This document shows positions 21,227-29,914 of a DNA stretch of 64,000 bases, piece after piece. The position numbers and the translations under genes are program-made. Location: positions 46,231 to 110,230 of the forward strand of contig JAJOZX010012251.1 of NCBI GenBank assembly GCA_023014485.1. The letters run 5' to 3'. This DNA comes from Bathynomus jamesi. Lineage: Eukaryota > Arthropoda > Malacostraca > Isopoda > Cirolanidae. The number at the start of each line of letters is the position of its first letter. Position 1 is the stretch's first letter. The notes beneath the pieces are model-generated. The model worked only from the letters and a program-made list of their open reading frames with translations. It did not search any database and was not told the origin of the DNA.

Positions 21227-22597
21227 CAGGGTGGGCGGAAAGTAGCTCCCTATTTTGGATTGGTAAAAAAATACGTATATTATCCATTTATTTCAGAAGA
21301 AATAATATGAAAAGGTAGGCATACATGGTAGGTTTTCTCTAAAATTCAATGTGGGCTCCAACTCTTTCCACCAGCTTCTGGAGCCGCCCAGGAATGGCGT
21401 CCACTGACTTTAGCAGGAACTCCGGCGAGATGGAGGACATGACTTCCCGAATTCAGTCCTCCAGTTCTTCCAATGTCCTCGGTTTGGTGCGGTAGACTTC
21501 TTCCTTTACCCACCCCCAAAGAAAGAAGTCGCACGGTGTCAAGTCGGGGCTCCTGGCTGGCCATTGATGTGGACCACGACGACCCATCCAACGCCCAGGG
21601 AAGTGGGCATCCAGCCACTCACGGACAACAAGAGCGAAGTGCGGAGGGGCGCCATCTTGCATAAATATCAGATCGTCGATGTTCTCCCATGTGCTGACAA
21701 CCGGCCAGACCTCGTTTCGCAACATAGCAAGGTACCGCTCAGCATTCATGGTGTTGCGCAGAAGGAACGGGCCCACAACCTGATCTGAGGTCATACCACA
21801 CCACACCGTTACACTGAACCGATTCTGCCGTTTTTCAGCGGTAACCATGGGATCCTCTCCTGCCCAGTAGTGGCAATTGTGGCGGTTGACAAAGCCTCCG
21901 ACGTGGAACACCGCCTCGTCGCTCCAGAGGATGTTGCGGAAGAGATGGGGCCAGTCTTCATGCCAAGCCAGCATGATTTCCCGAACTCCATGCGAATGTC
22001 GCAGTCCTCGTCCGAGAGAGATTGGCAGTAATGCGGCTTCCACGCACGCCAGTTCAGCTCCTTCTTCAGCACAGTTCGCACTGAGTAGCGGGAGAGTCCA
22101 CTTTCCCGAGCTGCCTGGCGAGTTGACTTTCGTGGACTCCGTGCGAACATTTCCTGAACTGCCTGCACCGTCTCCTGGGCCCTGGATGTCGAAGGGCGAC
22201 CACATCTTCGAACATCTGCCACAGACCCGTGGTCATGAGCTTCGAGTGGCAGTTCTTGATTGTTTTCGGGTCCACTTGGGCACGTGTCCGTGAATGGCCC
22301 GCCACCATCTTTGAACTCGAACGACAGATTGCCAAACTTCGTACCGTGCCGCCAACTGGGCACGCTCTGCAGTGTTAAACGCTCAGCCATGTTACCCTTC
22401 AATCTGAAATGAAAAAAAAAAATGAACGTTACAATTGTACCACTTTAGAGAACACAAAGAGAACACTTTAGAGAAAAAAGATTACCGTTACAATTGTACC
22501 ACTTTAGAGAACACACCATAACAATATAACAATACAATCACAATTTATACATAATTTATATGTAATTTAAATTAGGGAGCTACTTTCCGCCCACCCG
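21227..22597 (-). mobile_element. mariner (Tc1/mariner, DD41D type), complete, 1,371 bp
   Basis: Terminal inverted repeats GGGTGGGCGGAAAGTAGCTC begin at 21229 and, on the other strand, at 22596. TA lies on both sides (21225-21226, 22598-22599), the expected target duplication. It encodes one transposase on the minus strand. Inserted in the Polinton between the exon-duplicated gene and a leftover fragment of the same repeat (22612-22680), so it is younger than that duplication. Confidence 0.92.
21339..22390 (-). pseudogene. mariner DD41D transposase, broken
   Basis: Start at the ATG of MAERLTLQS (22388-22390). The helix-turn-helix region carries GSVADVRRCGRPSTSRAQE and SPRKSTRQAARESGLSRYSV. 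Catalytic residues: ILWSDEAVF (first D, about 21930), FMQDGAPPH (second D, about 21655) and SPDLTPCDFFLWG (third D). I count 41 residues between the second and third Asp, giving DD41D. Breaks: a one-base shift near 22000 (after RMEFG), probable compensating shifts at about 22210-22340, and an in-frame TGA at 21453-21455 after LEELED; the frame then runs on to about 21339 (VERVGAHIEF). About 345 codons, normal for mariner. Catalytic triad intact but not translatable as it stands. Confidence 0.9.
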
Positions 22598-22611
22598 TAC
22601 GTACACGTACA

Positions 22612-22980
22612 CTACATATATAAAATCGTGTTTCTTTTGAATAAATTATAGACACTTACATTTCTATGGTAGTCTCTTATATTATATTTTTACTTACAAG
22701 TTATTAGTATTGTTTCCACAAATTCTTGTGTTAACATAATTGTTAACTTATTTTATAATAAAGAAATTATATCCTAATTATATTTTAAAAGGGCATTCGG
22801 TTTCCACATTAAACTGTGCTCAAAAACCATAGTTCGAAAAACAAAAAGTATTAAAAAACATTAAAAGTTAAAAATCTTTATTCATACGTTATTAAAAGTT
22901 AAAAATCTTTATTAATAAAACAGGATAGAAGCATATGAAAGTCAAGGTGAACTATAGTTGCAAATTATAGTTAGGTTATA
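22612..22980. other. fragment of the exon/intron repeat, then AT-rich spacer
   Basis: 22612-22680 repeats the donor region of the leftward gene (ACACTTACATTTCTATGGTA), showing that the mariner interrupted a larger repeat tract. The rest, to 22980, is AT-rich without recognised content; AAAAATCTTTATT(C/A)AT recurs at about 22871 and 22904. Confidence 0.6.
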
Positions 22981-23340
22981 CGATGTTTTTCGGGTATACT
23001 ACTGCCTCGGGTCAAATGATCCTGTTATTTTAAATTCCGGTTCAATAACCCTGTTATGTTGAAATTTGGAAGAGTAAGCAACGACTCCCATCGACAAGAT
23101 GTATTTCTGAATCCATGTTAAACTGGGGGTCTAAGGTAGGTTGAAAAGCTTACCAATTCGGCGAGAAAGAGTTGATTATTATTGCTCCATAGAAAAAATC
23201 GTGCATTACGATGTTTTTCGGGCATACTACTGCCTCGGGTCAAATGATCCTGTTATTTTAAATCCGGTTCAATAATCCTGTTATGTTGAAATTTGGAAGA
23301 GTAAGCAACGACTCCCATCGACAAGATGTATTTCTGAAAG
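22980..23340. repeat. 228-bp spaced direct repeat
   Basis: A 130-bp segment (CGATGTTTTTCGGG to GACAAGATGTATTTCTGA) occurs at about 22981-23110 and 23209-23338 with only a few differences. Non-coding, inside the Polinton right arm. Confidence 0.88.
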
Positions 23341-24545
23341 AAAGTAAATTTAAATTAGTACACTTAATTTTAAATAATATTTTGGGAAAACTGAGTAAAT
23401 GGAAATATTATTTGGATTCCTTTATTTGAACAAAACTCTCGCTCTTTCTTTATATATATATATATATATATTAGATATATATTATATATATATTTATTAG
23501 TATTTTTCAGGTTTCCCCACCTTGTTTCATTCGTTTATTATTTATTATAATTGTGTGTATATCTAAGAGTCGGAGTGAGGTGAGGTTTTGATCGAATATC
23601 TTGGACGAAAGGATTAACCCTCGGCCGAAAAGGTCTCTAGGGACACGATTCGAAATGCCACAGAGTCGTCTTTTCCTCGTGTGCGTGTGTGTGTGTGTGT
23701 GCACGAGTTGTTTATTCGTTTATTATATATATATATATATATAATATATATATACGGGTTTGGGAATGACGATCGTCTGTTTTGATTTGTTTCATAATTT
23801 TCATTTCCGTTCGTTTTTCCCCACTGATACTCGAATATTTATAATGAAAATTATTTATTTAATAAACAGAATTTAATTGGATTCATCTACCACCATATAT
23901 TGTTAATATATGTTTTTTCGTAAGCGCAATGAGAATGTTTTGGCTAATTTCAACTTTTAAATGAATTGTTTCGTAAATTTTCGTTTTTTCATTTTTTTTC
24001 GCAGGGAATGAGGCTCGTGTGTTTCATAAATTTTCATCTCGTTTGGAGTGAAGGGATACTTATCAGGGATTGGGGGGAAGGTCTCTCAACCATCAGGGGT
24101 TCTTCGAAACCGATCCCGTTATAGAGGATTGTGTTTTGACTAATTTCAATTGAATCTTCCAATTGATTAACTCTATAAATATATATTGTGGTATTTTATA
24201 TTGTTTGTGCACATTCATTAGTTTATTATATACACAAGTACAGATGGGTGGGGGGATTTAGGAGAATGGGGAGCATGTGTTTCGAATTGTATCGTAAATG
24301 TTCATTTCGTTTCGTTATTCGTGAGGACTCATCTACAATCATATATTGTGGTATTTTATATGGTTTGTGTACACGAGTGGTTCATTAGTTTATTATATAT
24401 ACAAGTACAATTTAATAAATATTGCTATCGGGAATACATGTCGCTATCTGGAATACATGCTGCGATCTGACAACTCAGCAACTGAATACATGGCGTGATA
24501 TGGAATACATTGCGCTATCTGGCAACTCAGCCAGAATAGAGGTTT
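23341..24545. repeat. degenerate repeats and microsatellites of the Polinton right arm
   Basis: TA tracts at about 23451-23490 and 23723-23754 and a TG tract near 23684-23702. Three related blocks with GTTTCATAAATTTTCAT-like words lie near 23785, 24020 and 24265. A GTGGTATTTTATAT(T/G)GTTTGTG segment is duplicated near 24188 and 24347. A short repeat (CTATCTGGAATACAT) lies at about 24425-24515. GAGTTGCCAGATAGCG on the minus strand near 24510-24530 matches a motif in the left 83-bp repeats. Confidence 0.6.
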
Positions 24546-24821
24546 ATAAAAGGCCGAGAGTCGACTGACGGATTCATTCCAGCTCGGCTCCCAGCCGAGC
24601 AAGGACCTCTGGTCCTTCTCTTTCTGGCCCTTTGGGAAAACCCCTTAGAGGCCTCTTAGGTTAGGTAAACGAAAATAACTTGGGGGAGAACTCCGCCTCC
24701 AAGTTGTCATGCCTTGCAATCAAAGGCCACTACTCTCTCTCTCTCTCTCTCTCCTTCAGGTATCTCTCTCTCTCCTTCAGGTGTCTCTCTCTCCTTCAGG
24801 TGTACCCCTCCCCCCTTGGCT
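24546..24821. repeat. degenerate inner copy of TIR sequence plus TC microsatellite
   Basis: CTTTCTGGCCCTTTGGG, ACTTGGGGGAGAA and CAAAGGCCACTACT repeat, in order and degraded, blocks of the right TIR (CTCTGGCCCTTTGGG, GCTTGGGGGAGG, CAAAGGCCAGTAC at about 24924-25006). A TC-rich stretch with CTCCTTCAGGT repeats follows (24732-24803). TATAAAAGGCC near 24545 is TATA-like. Confidence 0.6.
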
Positions 24822-25200
24822 CAGCCAACTGGCTGATTAGGAGCCTATAAAACAACGCCTACTCGGCTAAAGTCTTAATATGCACTTGGCTCCTGCCAGG
24901 TGAACACCTCTCCTCCTTTCTCTCTGGCCCTTTGGGGAGAATAGCTTGGGGGAGGCCCCCAAGTTGCATGCCCCTTGCAACCCAGGTTGGCAACAAAGGC
25001 CAGTACTTTTTTTGTCTTTTTTTCTTTTTTTGTCTTTTTTTAATTTTTTTTATTATTTTTTTTTTGCAACACCCCCACCCCACTTTGCAACACCCCCACC
25101 CCCTTGCAACAACCCCCCTTTGCAGCACCCCACCCCCTTTGCAACATTACGTAATCACTTGCAACATTCCTGCACTCTCCCCTTTTGCGGCTATACTACT
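24822..25200. repeat. Polinton right terminal inverted repeat
   Basis: Reverse complement of 6414-6761 at both its outer end (GCGGCTATACTACT) and its inner end (CAGCCAACTGGCTG). The middle contains a T-rich tract (about 25007-25065) and the CACCCCCACCCC/TTGCAAC zone, which differ in length from the left copy. Confidence 0.93.
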
Positions 25201-25206
25201 AACATT
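25201..25206. repeat. target-site duplication, right (AACATT)
   Basis: Identical to 6408-6413. Marks the right junction of the Polinton with host DNA. Confidence 0.93.
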
Positions 25207-26486
25207 AATAGCGTCCAAGTTGAGAACCCTAAGTTTAAGGTTTAATTTAAACGATACCGTTTGGAACCTGAGGTAAGGGTGGACGCCGTAGCCGTAAGGA
25301 TACCCTTTTAGGCTGCTGAATTTTGCACACCGGTAGAAGTAATTAGAAGCACGTCTATAACCATGTTTAAAAATCGATCAGACTCGTATATTGATAGATT
25401 GGGTATCGTTTAAGTTAGTAAAATTAAGGTTTTGTGGTTCGGAACCCACGTAAAATTGTAGGTCCCCTCCGCCACCACGGACAGTAGGCGATTATAATGG
25501 GGGCAAAGGGGGCATTTGCCCCCGGCCCCAAGAAACTATGTAAACGCTATAATCTACCGTTGAAATAATTGGTTGACCGTGAGGAAGAAAAAAATTCTAG
25601 ATTCCGCTTCTACAAAACCTAGTTTAGTATCCCATTTATGTGAACGAAGTGTACATTTTCTGTAATCACATCGTTTTGTTTCGTTTTCTGTTGATCGATC
25701 CCAGTCAGCTGATTACATCACTTATGTATGATGTATCCTATAAAGAATTGTTTTTCTAGTGTCCCTGTAATTATTTTTTGCCAGTTAGTTGGATTAACTT
25801 ATGTTAAATATCTCTGGGCTTTCCCTGAACACTTGGTAAAGGTAATTATATGAAAACTGCACCTATTTTACTGTTTACAAAGTCAGCAAGAAGTATTGTA
25901 GGCTTAACATGGTCATTGGTCAAAGTTGTTACTTATTTGGAATATTGTAAGACTAAGCTATTGTCAAATCTTTCCTGTTTCATTCCCAGCTCTATTTTTA
26001 ATTTTAATAGCATTTTTCTATCGTAAAAAAATGCGCTGATTCTAAAAATATGTAATTTTTTGGGGAAATGAATAAAATACTTGCAGCCATTGAAAGTTTG
26101 AATTTCTGCCATTGAAATTAACTAAATTATTTTGATGGCTTACATATTGATGTTATTTCATGTAATTATATTATTGTTCTTATGTGATATGGTCATATGA
26201 ACATTGTTTCTCAATCTTGCGTAAAGTAAGGACATGCACAGTACACAATTACGAACACAGTTAGGTAGACCAGCCATGAGTGGATCCTAGGGTCTTTGTT
26301 GGTCTGAAACATTACATTACAACATTTTGGAGTTATGGCTGGAAAACACACACACACAAACACACGTCCTTTTATTATAAGTATAGATTGGTAAAACCAA
26401 CAAATATTGTCCGAAAACTTAAAGCTTATGACTTGGCTAACCTCGAGAGGACAAAGTTAATTCATGATTTCCAAATGAAATGTAAA
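25207..26486. other. spacer between Polinton and LTR array
   Basis: No coding region. A GC-rich palindrome GGGGGCATTTGCCCCC lies at 25508-25523 in a tract of G and C runs. A CA microsatellite (26344-26366) occurs near the sequence CATTTTGGAGTTATGGCTGG, which looks like the end of an unidentified dispersed repeat. Sequence before 26487 is unrelated to the sequence before the later LTRs, which fixes the left edge of the array. Confidence 0.5.
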
Positions 26487-27536
26487 TGTCACAACCATGC
26501 GATTTACCATTTCTATGGTTGAACAGTATCCATGTTTGTGCCATTAGAAGTTCGCTGTAAACAGCGAATGTCCCCCCCTTAGCTGTGCCTCTCTAATTCG
26601 TCTCCTTTGATTTCTCCCAAATAATGACTTATGCTGTACGTACAGAGTAAGTCACTCTGACGTCATAAAGTAACTTAGTTTCCTTCACGTTTCGATCACG
26701 TGCTTAGTATGAGGCTATCCTTAGTATTCAATGTATGGTACATTCTTTAATACTAATAAAGCTTTACTATCTATAAGTCATTATTTATATGTTGTGTCCT
26801 GTCGGTGTTATGCAACCATACTCATTCATACATCCATGTTCCTTCTTGACCGTTGTCCTTTATTAATTTTATCACCTATTACCTATTTTATTACCTATTA
26901 CCCATTGTCTAGTTATTCTCTATCAACTTATCAGTCTATGTTTACTCGTGCTATATTACGCACACAACCTATTGTGTGACGAATGATATGTGTACACTAC
27001 TGTTGCAGTCGTACATGTCTATTGACGATTATGATTACGTACATGTATTCTTTTTGTTTTATTTTCTTTTTATTATTTCACCTCTCGCAAGTTGTCTATT
27101 ATTGCTGAGACGAAGGCTCGAATTCCGATTACGTCGTCAAAAGCGAGCCTGAATTCGAACTCTTCTCTCTTGCCTCTGCTACCAATTTATAACGTTAAGA
27201 TGTGATGTTATATTATTATAATATACCATATTGTTCCCTGCCAGGCTATTGGTTATTATCTACGTAGGCACATAGTTACCCACGTTCTCATTATCTGTAC
27301 TTACTACTTCTACCTAATTGTCATTCAAATTCCGTTACTTATGTCTTACGTTATCATTAATGTCCGTGTACTTTCAAATGAAAAGTACACCGTATCTTTT
27401 CTCCGCTTTCCTCATCGCTGGCTAATTAGACTTTCAAACTATAATAACCAACCATTCTTCTAATAATATTTGACATAATTTGGCGTAATCACTGTTAACT
27501 ATAAATATATATAATTGTCGTTAATCCCCTTTAAAT

Positions 27537-27543
27537 TATAAAA
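27537..27543 (+). promoter_or_regulatory. candidate LTR TATA box
   Basis: TATAAAA inside LTR 1. A second possibility is TATAAATATATATA at about 27500. With the AATAAA at 28362-28367 as polyadenylation signal, the R region would be roughly 27565-28385 and would include the whole hairpin array. Equivalent sites are in LTRs 2-5. No direct evidence of transcription. Confidence 0.35.
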
Positions 27544-27925
27544 CAACGGAGAACTCTCCTTCATTGTTTAAATTGTGTTACCTATTCAGATTACTTCAGT
27601 ATTAGATATGTCAATTAACAAATTGCTAAAATTGTAATTAACGGTAATTAATGTATGTAATATAATGTAATTAACGGTAATTAATGTATGTAATATAATG
27701 TAATTTATGTACTTAATGTACTCTGTACATGTCGGTCCCCCGACATTATGTCGCCACCCAAAAGTGTATACCTTACAAAAATTAGTATCTTTTTTTGTTA
27801 ACTTTTTGCTTAAATTATGCTTAACGTCAGAATTCTTTAGCTCTCCAACTAAAGTGGGAGCTTAACCTTCAACTGCATTCCCCCAAAATTGAGGCTTATT
27901 TATTTCTTGTATTGTAAATTAAATC

Positions 27926-28365
27926 ATTCCTGCCTGAGCTCTTGATACCAGAGGTTGCACCTCGCCCCCTTTTAGATTCCTGTCTGGCCCGTTGTTACCC
28001 GAGGTTGCACCTCTCTGACTAAAAAAAATCCTGCCTGAGCCGTTGTTACCAGAGGTGGCTCCTCTCTCATCTTAAATTCCTGCCTGAACCTTCACCCGAG
28101 GAGGCCGAGCCCCCCTCACTTTAAATTCCTGCCTGAGGCTTAGACCAAGGAGGCCAAGCCTCCTCATTTTAAATTCCTGCCGTAACTCTTACTCGAGGAG
28201 GACAAGCCTCCTCGCTTTCAATCCCACCTTAACTATTGTGAAATGGGGTCGAACCTCTACCCCTGTAAACTCCTGCTTGAGCTGTTGTTGTAAGAGGTAA
28301 AACCTCTCCCCCTGTAAACTTCTGATTATTTATCAGTGCCTCGTTCTGTATAAACTTTGTAAATA
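27926..28365 (+). repeat. array of 48-51-bp hairpin modules in the LTR
   Basis: Modules start near 27926, 27976, 28027, 28076, 28125, 28173, 28221 and 28269, with a decayed ninth at 28318. Most open with ATTCCTGCCTGAG and contain a hairpin near their 3' part. Stems differ but still pair: GAGGT/ACCTC (modules 1, 2), AGAGG/CCTCT (3), AGGAGGC/GCCTCCT (5), CGAGGAGG/CCTCCTCG (6), GGGGT/ACCCC (7), AGAGGT/ACCTCT (8). Module 4 has one mismatch. The equivalent arrays are at about 36938-37380, 45973-46415 and 55015-55455. Confidence 0.8.
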
Positions 28366-28367
28366 AA
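28362..28367 (+). terminator. candidate LTR polyadenylation signal (AATAAA)
   Basis: AATAAA just 3' of the hairpin array and about 220 bp before the LTR end. Another, AATAAAG at about 26756, lies near the LTR start and is less likely if transcription begins near 27565. Confidence 0.35.
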
Positions 28368-28590
28368 AAAATTTATGAGTGAACTAAAACTCCAATTTTT
28401 GAAGTGAAGTGTTTCCATTCATCCTTCGGGAAAAAAAAAACTTGGTAGAAACTATTTATATTGATACTCGGATGCTCTCGGCCAAGGCCGAGCTTACCCA
28501 ACAAAGGACCACCTTCGTTGGATTGTCCAAAGTGCATTAACCCTAAAAAGTCGCAAGCGGGCAGAGACTCGCACAAGGTATGCGCGACAC

Positions 28591-28610
28591 TGGAGGTCTC
28601 CCACCGAGAC
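28591..28610 (+). promoter_or_regulatory. primer-binding-site-like sequence (tRNA-Gln-like)
   Basis: TGGAGGTCTCCCACCGAGAC starts two bases after the LTR end. It resembles the complement of a eukaryotic tRNA-Gln 3' end (TGGAGGTNCCACCGAGA) with two extra bases (TC). The same site follows LTRs 2-4 at 37604, 46636 and 55681. Confidence 0.55.
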
Positions 28611-28700
28611 CGCTTCAGTTCCCCAACACCGAGACCGCTTCAGTTCCCCAACACCGAGACCGCTTCAGTTCCCAACACCGAGACTGTTTCAGTCCCCCAC
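28602..28700 (+). repeat. 25-bp VNTR beginning inside the primer-binding site
   Basis: The unit CACCGAGACCGCTTCAGTTC plus CCCAA starts at 28602, 28627, 28652 and 28676. The first copy overlaps the 3' half of the PBS-like site, so each unit repeats CACCGAGAC. Unit 3 (from about 46647) has one more copy than units 1, 2 and 4. Because 25 is not a multiple of 3, copy change would break any reading frame, so the 130-codon ORFs here are unlikely to be genes. Confidence 0.85.
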
Positions 28701-29914
28701 CGAAAAAAACCGTCGTCCATCAATGGATGTCCCTACTTTGAACAATTTTTGAAACACTTCATGGATTCACTCATTAGACGTCGACCGCAACCTCTTCAAC
28801 TTGGACTCCAACCCCACCATCTGCAACCTCAATTTAATTCAACTCATCGTTGACCTTCAATCAACTTTTGTTACTTTGAAATTCCTTCCTTGAAATTCTC
28901 TCTTCAATCAACCTCAAATATTTACTACAAAAATTCCCCTTGAACTTCTCTTCAATCAACTTTTGAATTATTATTCATATTTTTCTCCAATCAACCGTTC
29001 GACCGTCTTCCTGTCTACAATCTTCCTTCAACGTTTGTATGCTCCGTCGTGGCGATCAGATGACGTCACGAGCGGCACACCTAAGCTGAGTGAGGTTGAC
29101 CTTCGAAGCTTCGTGGAGGCATCAGCTGACTCCTCAGTTGCTCACCAAACGTTTTCTTCGTTTATGTGATGAGTTTTATTATTAATTATTACTTTTAAAT
29201 CATTTCCTTAATTATCATTTTCTTTAATTTTAGTAATATTAATTCACTTTTATTTTCCCTTTTTAGTGTGAAACAGTGAAGTGACTTTATAAACACTTAA
29301 TCATTTTTTTTTAATTAATTGATTTTAATTAACTGTTCGATAGTAATACGAAATACAGTACTAATCAGACGTTGTCATTGATTCAGAGTATTCACGTATT
29401 TATTTTTCCAACGATTAAAATCTGAATTTTTAAATTCTTTTATAAAATTATCTGCATTGTTTTTTTTTATTGAGGATATTAAATAATATCATTTTAGGTT
29501 TTTGTTGTGGGATGTAAATGCGATCAGTCGTAATTCTGATATTTATACCCATAACTCACATTTTTATTTAGTTGAACCCGTTAGGTTCCTTTTTTTTTAT
29601 TCTTTTCAATTTAAACCTTTTCATTAATTTTAGTGAAAATTCATGTTATTGTTATTATAATGTAACCCTTTTTTTCTAGTGTGTGATTTTGACGGAATTT
29701 CGACCCTTGCCAACGAGACTTCAGCGTTGGGAGATTCGAAAAATTACTCGTCGATTACGGCATCCGGAGTAAACGCAGAGTCGCCCATTTTGTTCTACGT
29801 TATTTCGTAACTATACAAAATACTTAGACTTTGTTCCATTTATTTTTTTTATTGCTTGTCTCTTACATGGTTATTTTGTTTTACACACACACTTCCGTGT
29901 CAAAGACACGTGTT
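28701..29914 (+). other. leader of unit 1 with splice-acceptor-like sites
   Basis: No convincing coding region upstream of the long ORF. Two strong acceptor-like sites, pyrimidine tracts ending in AG, lie at 29265-29266 (TTTTCCCTTTTTAG) and 29678-29679 (CCCTTTTTTTCTAG). They are repeated in the other units with only small length changes in the T-runs, so the mRNA may be spliced in its leader. A perfect hairpin CGTGTC/GACACG sits just before the ORF ATG (about 29897-29911). Confidence 0.45.

Larger units (their letters stand above)
6414..25200. mobile_element. Polinton/Maverick DNA transposon, complete end to end (18,787 bp)
   Basis: Inverted ends begin AGTAGTATAGCCGC on both sides (5'-AG is typical of Polintons), flanked by a perfect 6-bp duplication. 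Inside are all the hallmark genes: protein-primed PolB, retroviral-type integrase with chromodomain, A32-like ATPase, adenain-like cysteine protease, major capsid protein and other conserved structural ORFs. The size fits the family (15-20 kb). PolB and two unknown ORFs point left; the ATPase-to-protease block points right. A mariner (21227-22597) sits inside it, so about 17.4 kb is native. Nearly every conserved gene has one-base frameshifts, which are either true decay or consensus errors. Polintons are regarded as virus-like because they encode capsid proteins. Confidence 0.96.
26487..28589 (+). repeat. LTR 1 (2,103 bp)
   Basis: Begins TGTCACAACC and ends GCGCGACA, so the ends are inverted TGTC/GACA, the retroviral TG...CA rule. 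It starts exactly where similarity between units begins and ends one base before the PBS-like site. It holds two 33-bp repeats (27634, 27667), hairpins ATGTCGG/CCGACAT (27729-27746) and TTCGCTG/CAGCGAA (26549-26565), and the hairpin-module array at 27926-28365. Confidence 0.82.

Noticed and set aside
27926..28365. CRISPR-like array
   Set aside because: Regular spacing but the modules are degenerate tandem repeats without unique spacers, in a eukaryotic LTR element.
28461..28853. 130-codon open frame in the retroelement leader, also present in units 2 and 4
   Set aside because: It runs across the PBS and the 25-bp VNTR; unit 3, with an extra repeat, has a different frame. Similarity between units only reflects their youth.
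28963..29169. 68-69-codon open frame in the leader of all units
   Set aside because: Begins at TTG, not ATG, is altered in unit 1 by small indels, and has no recognisable feature.
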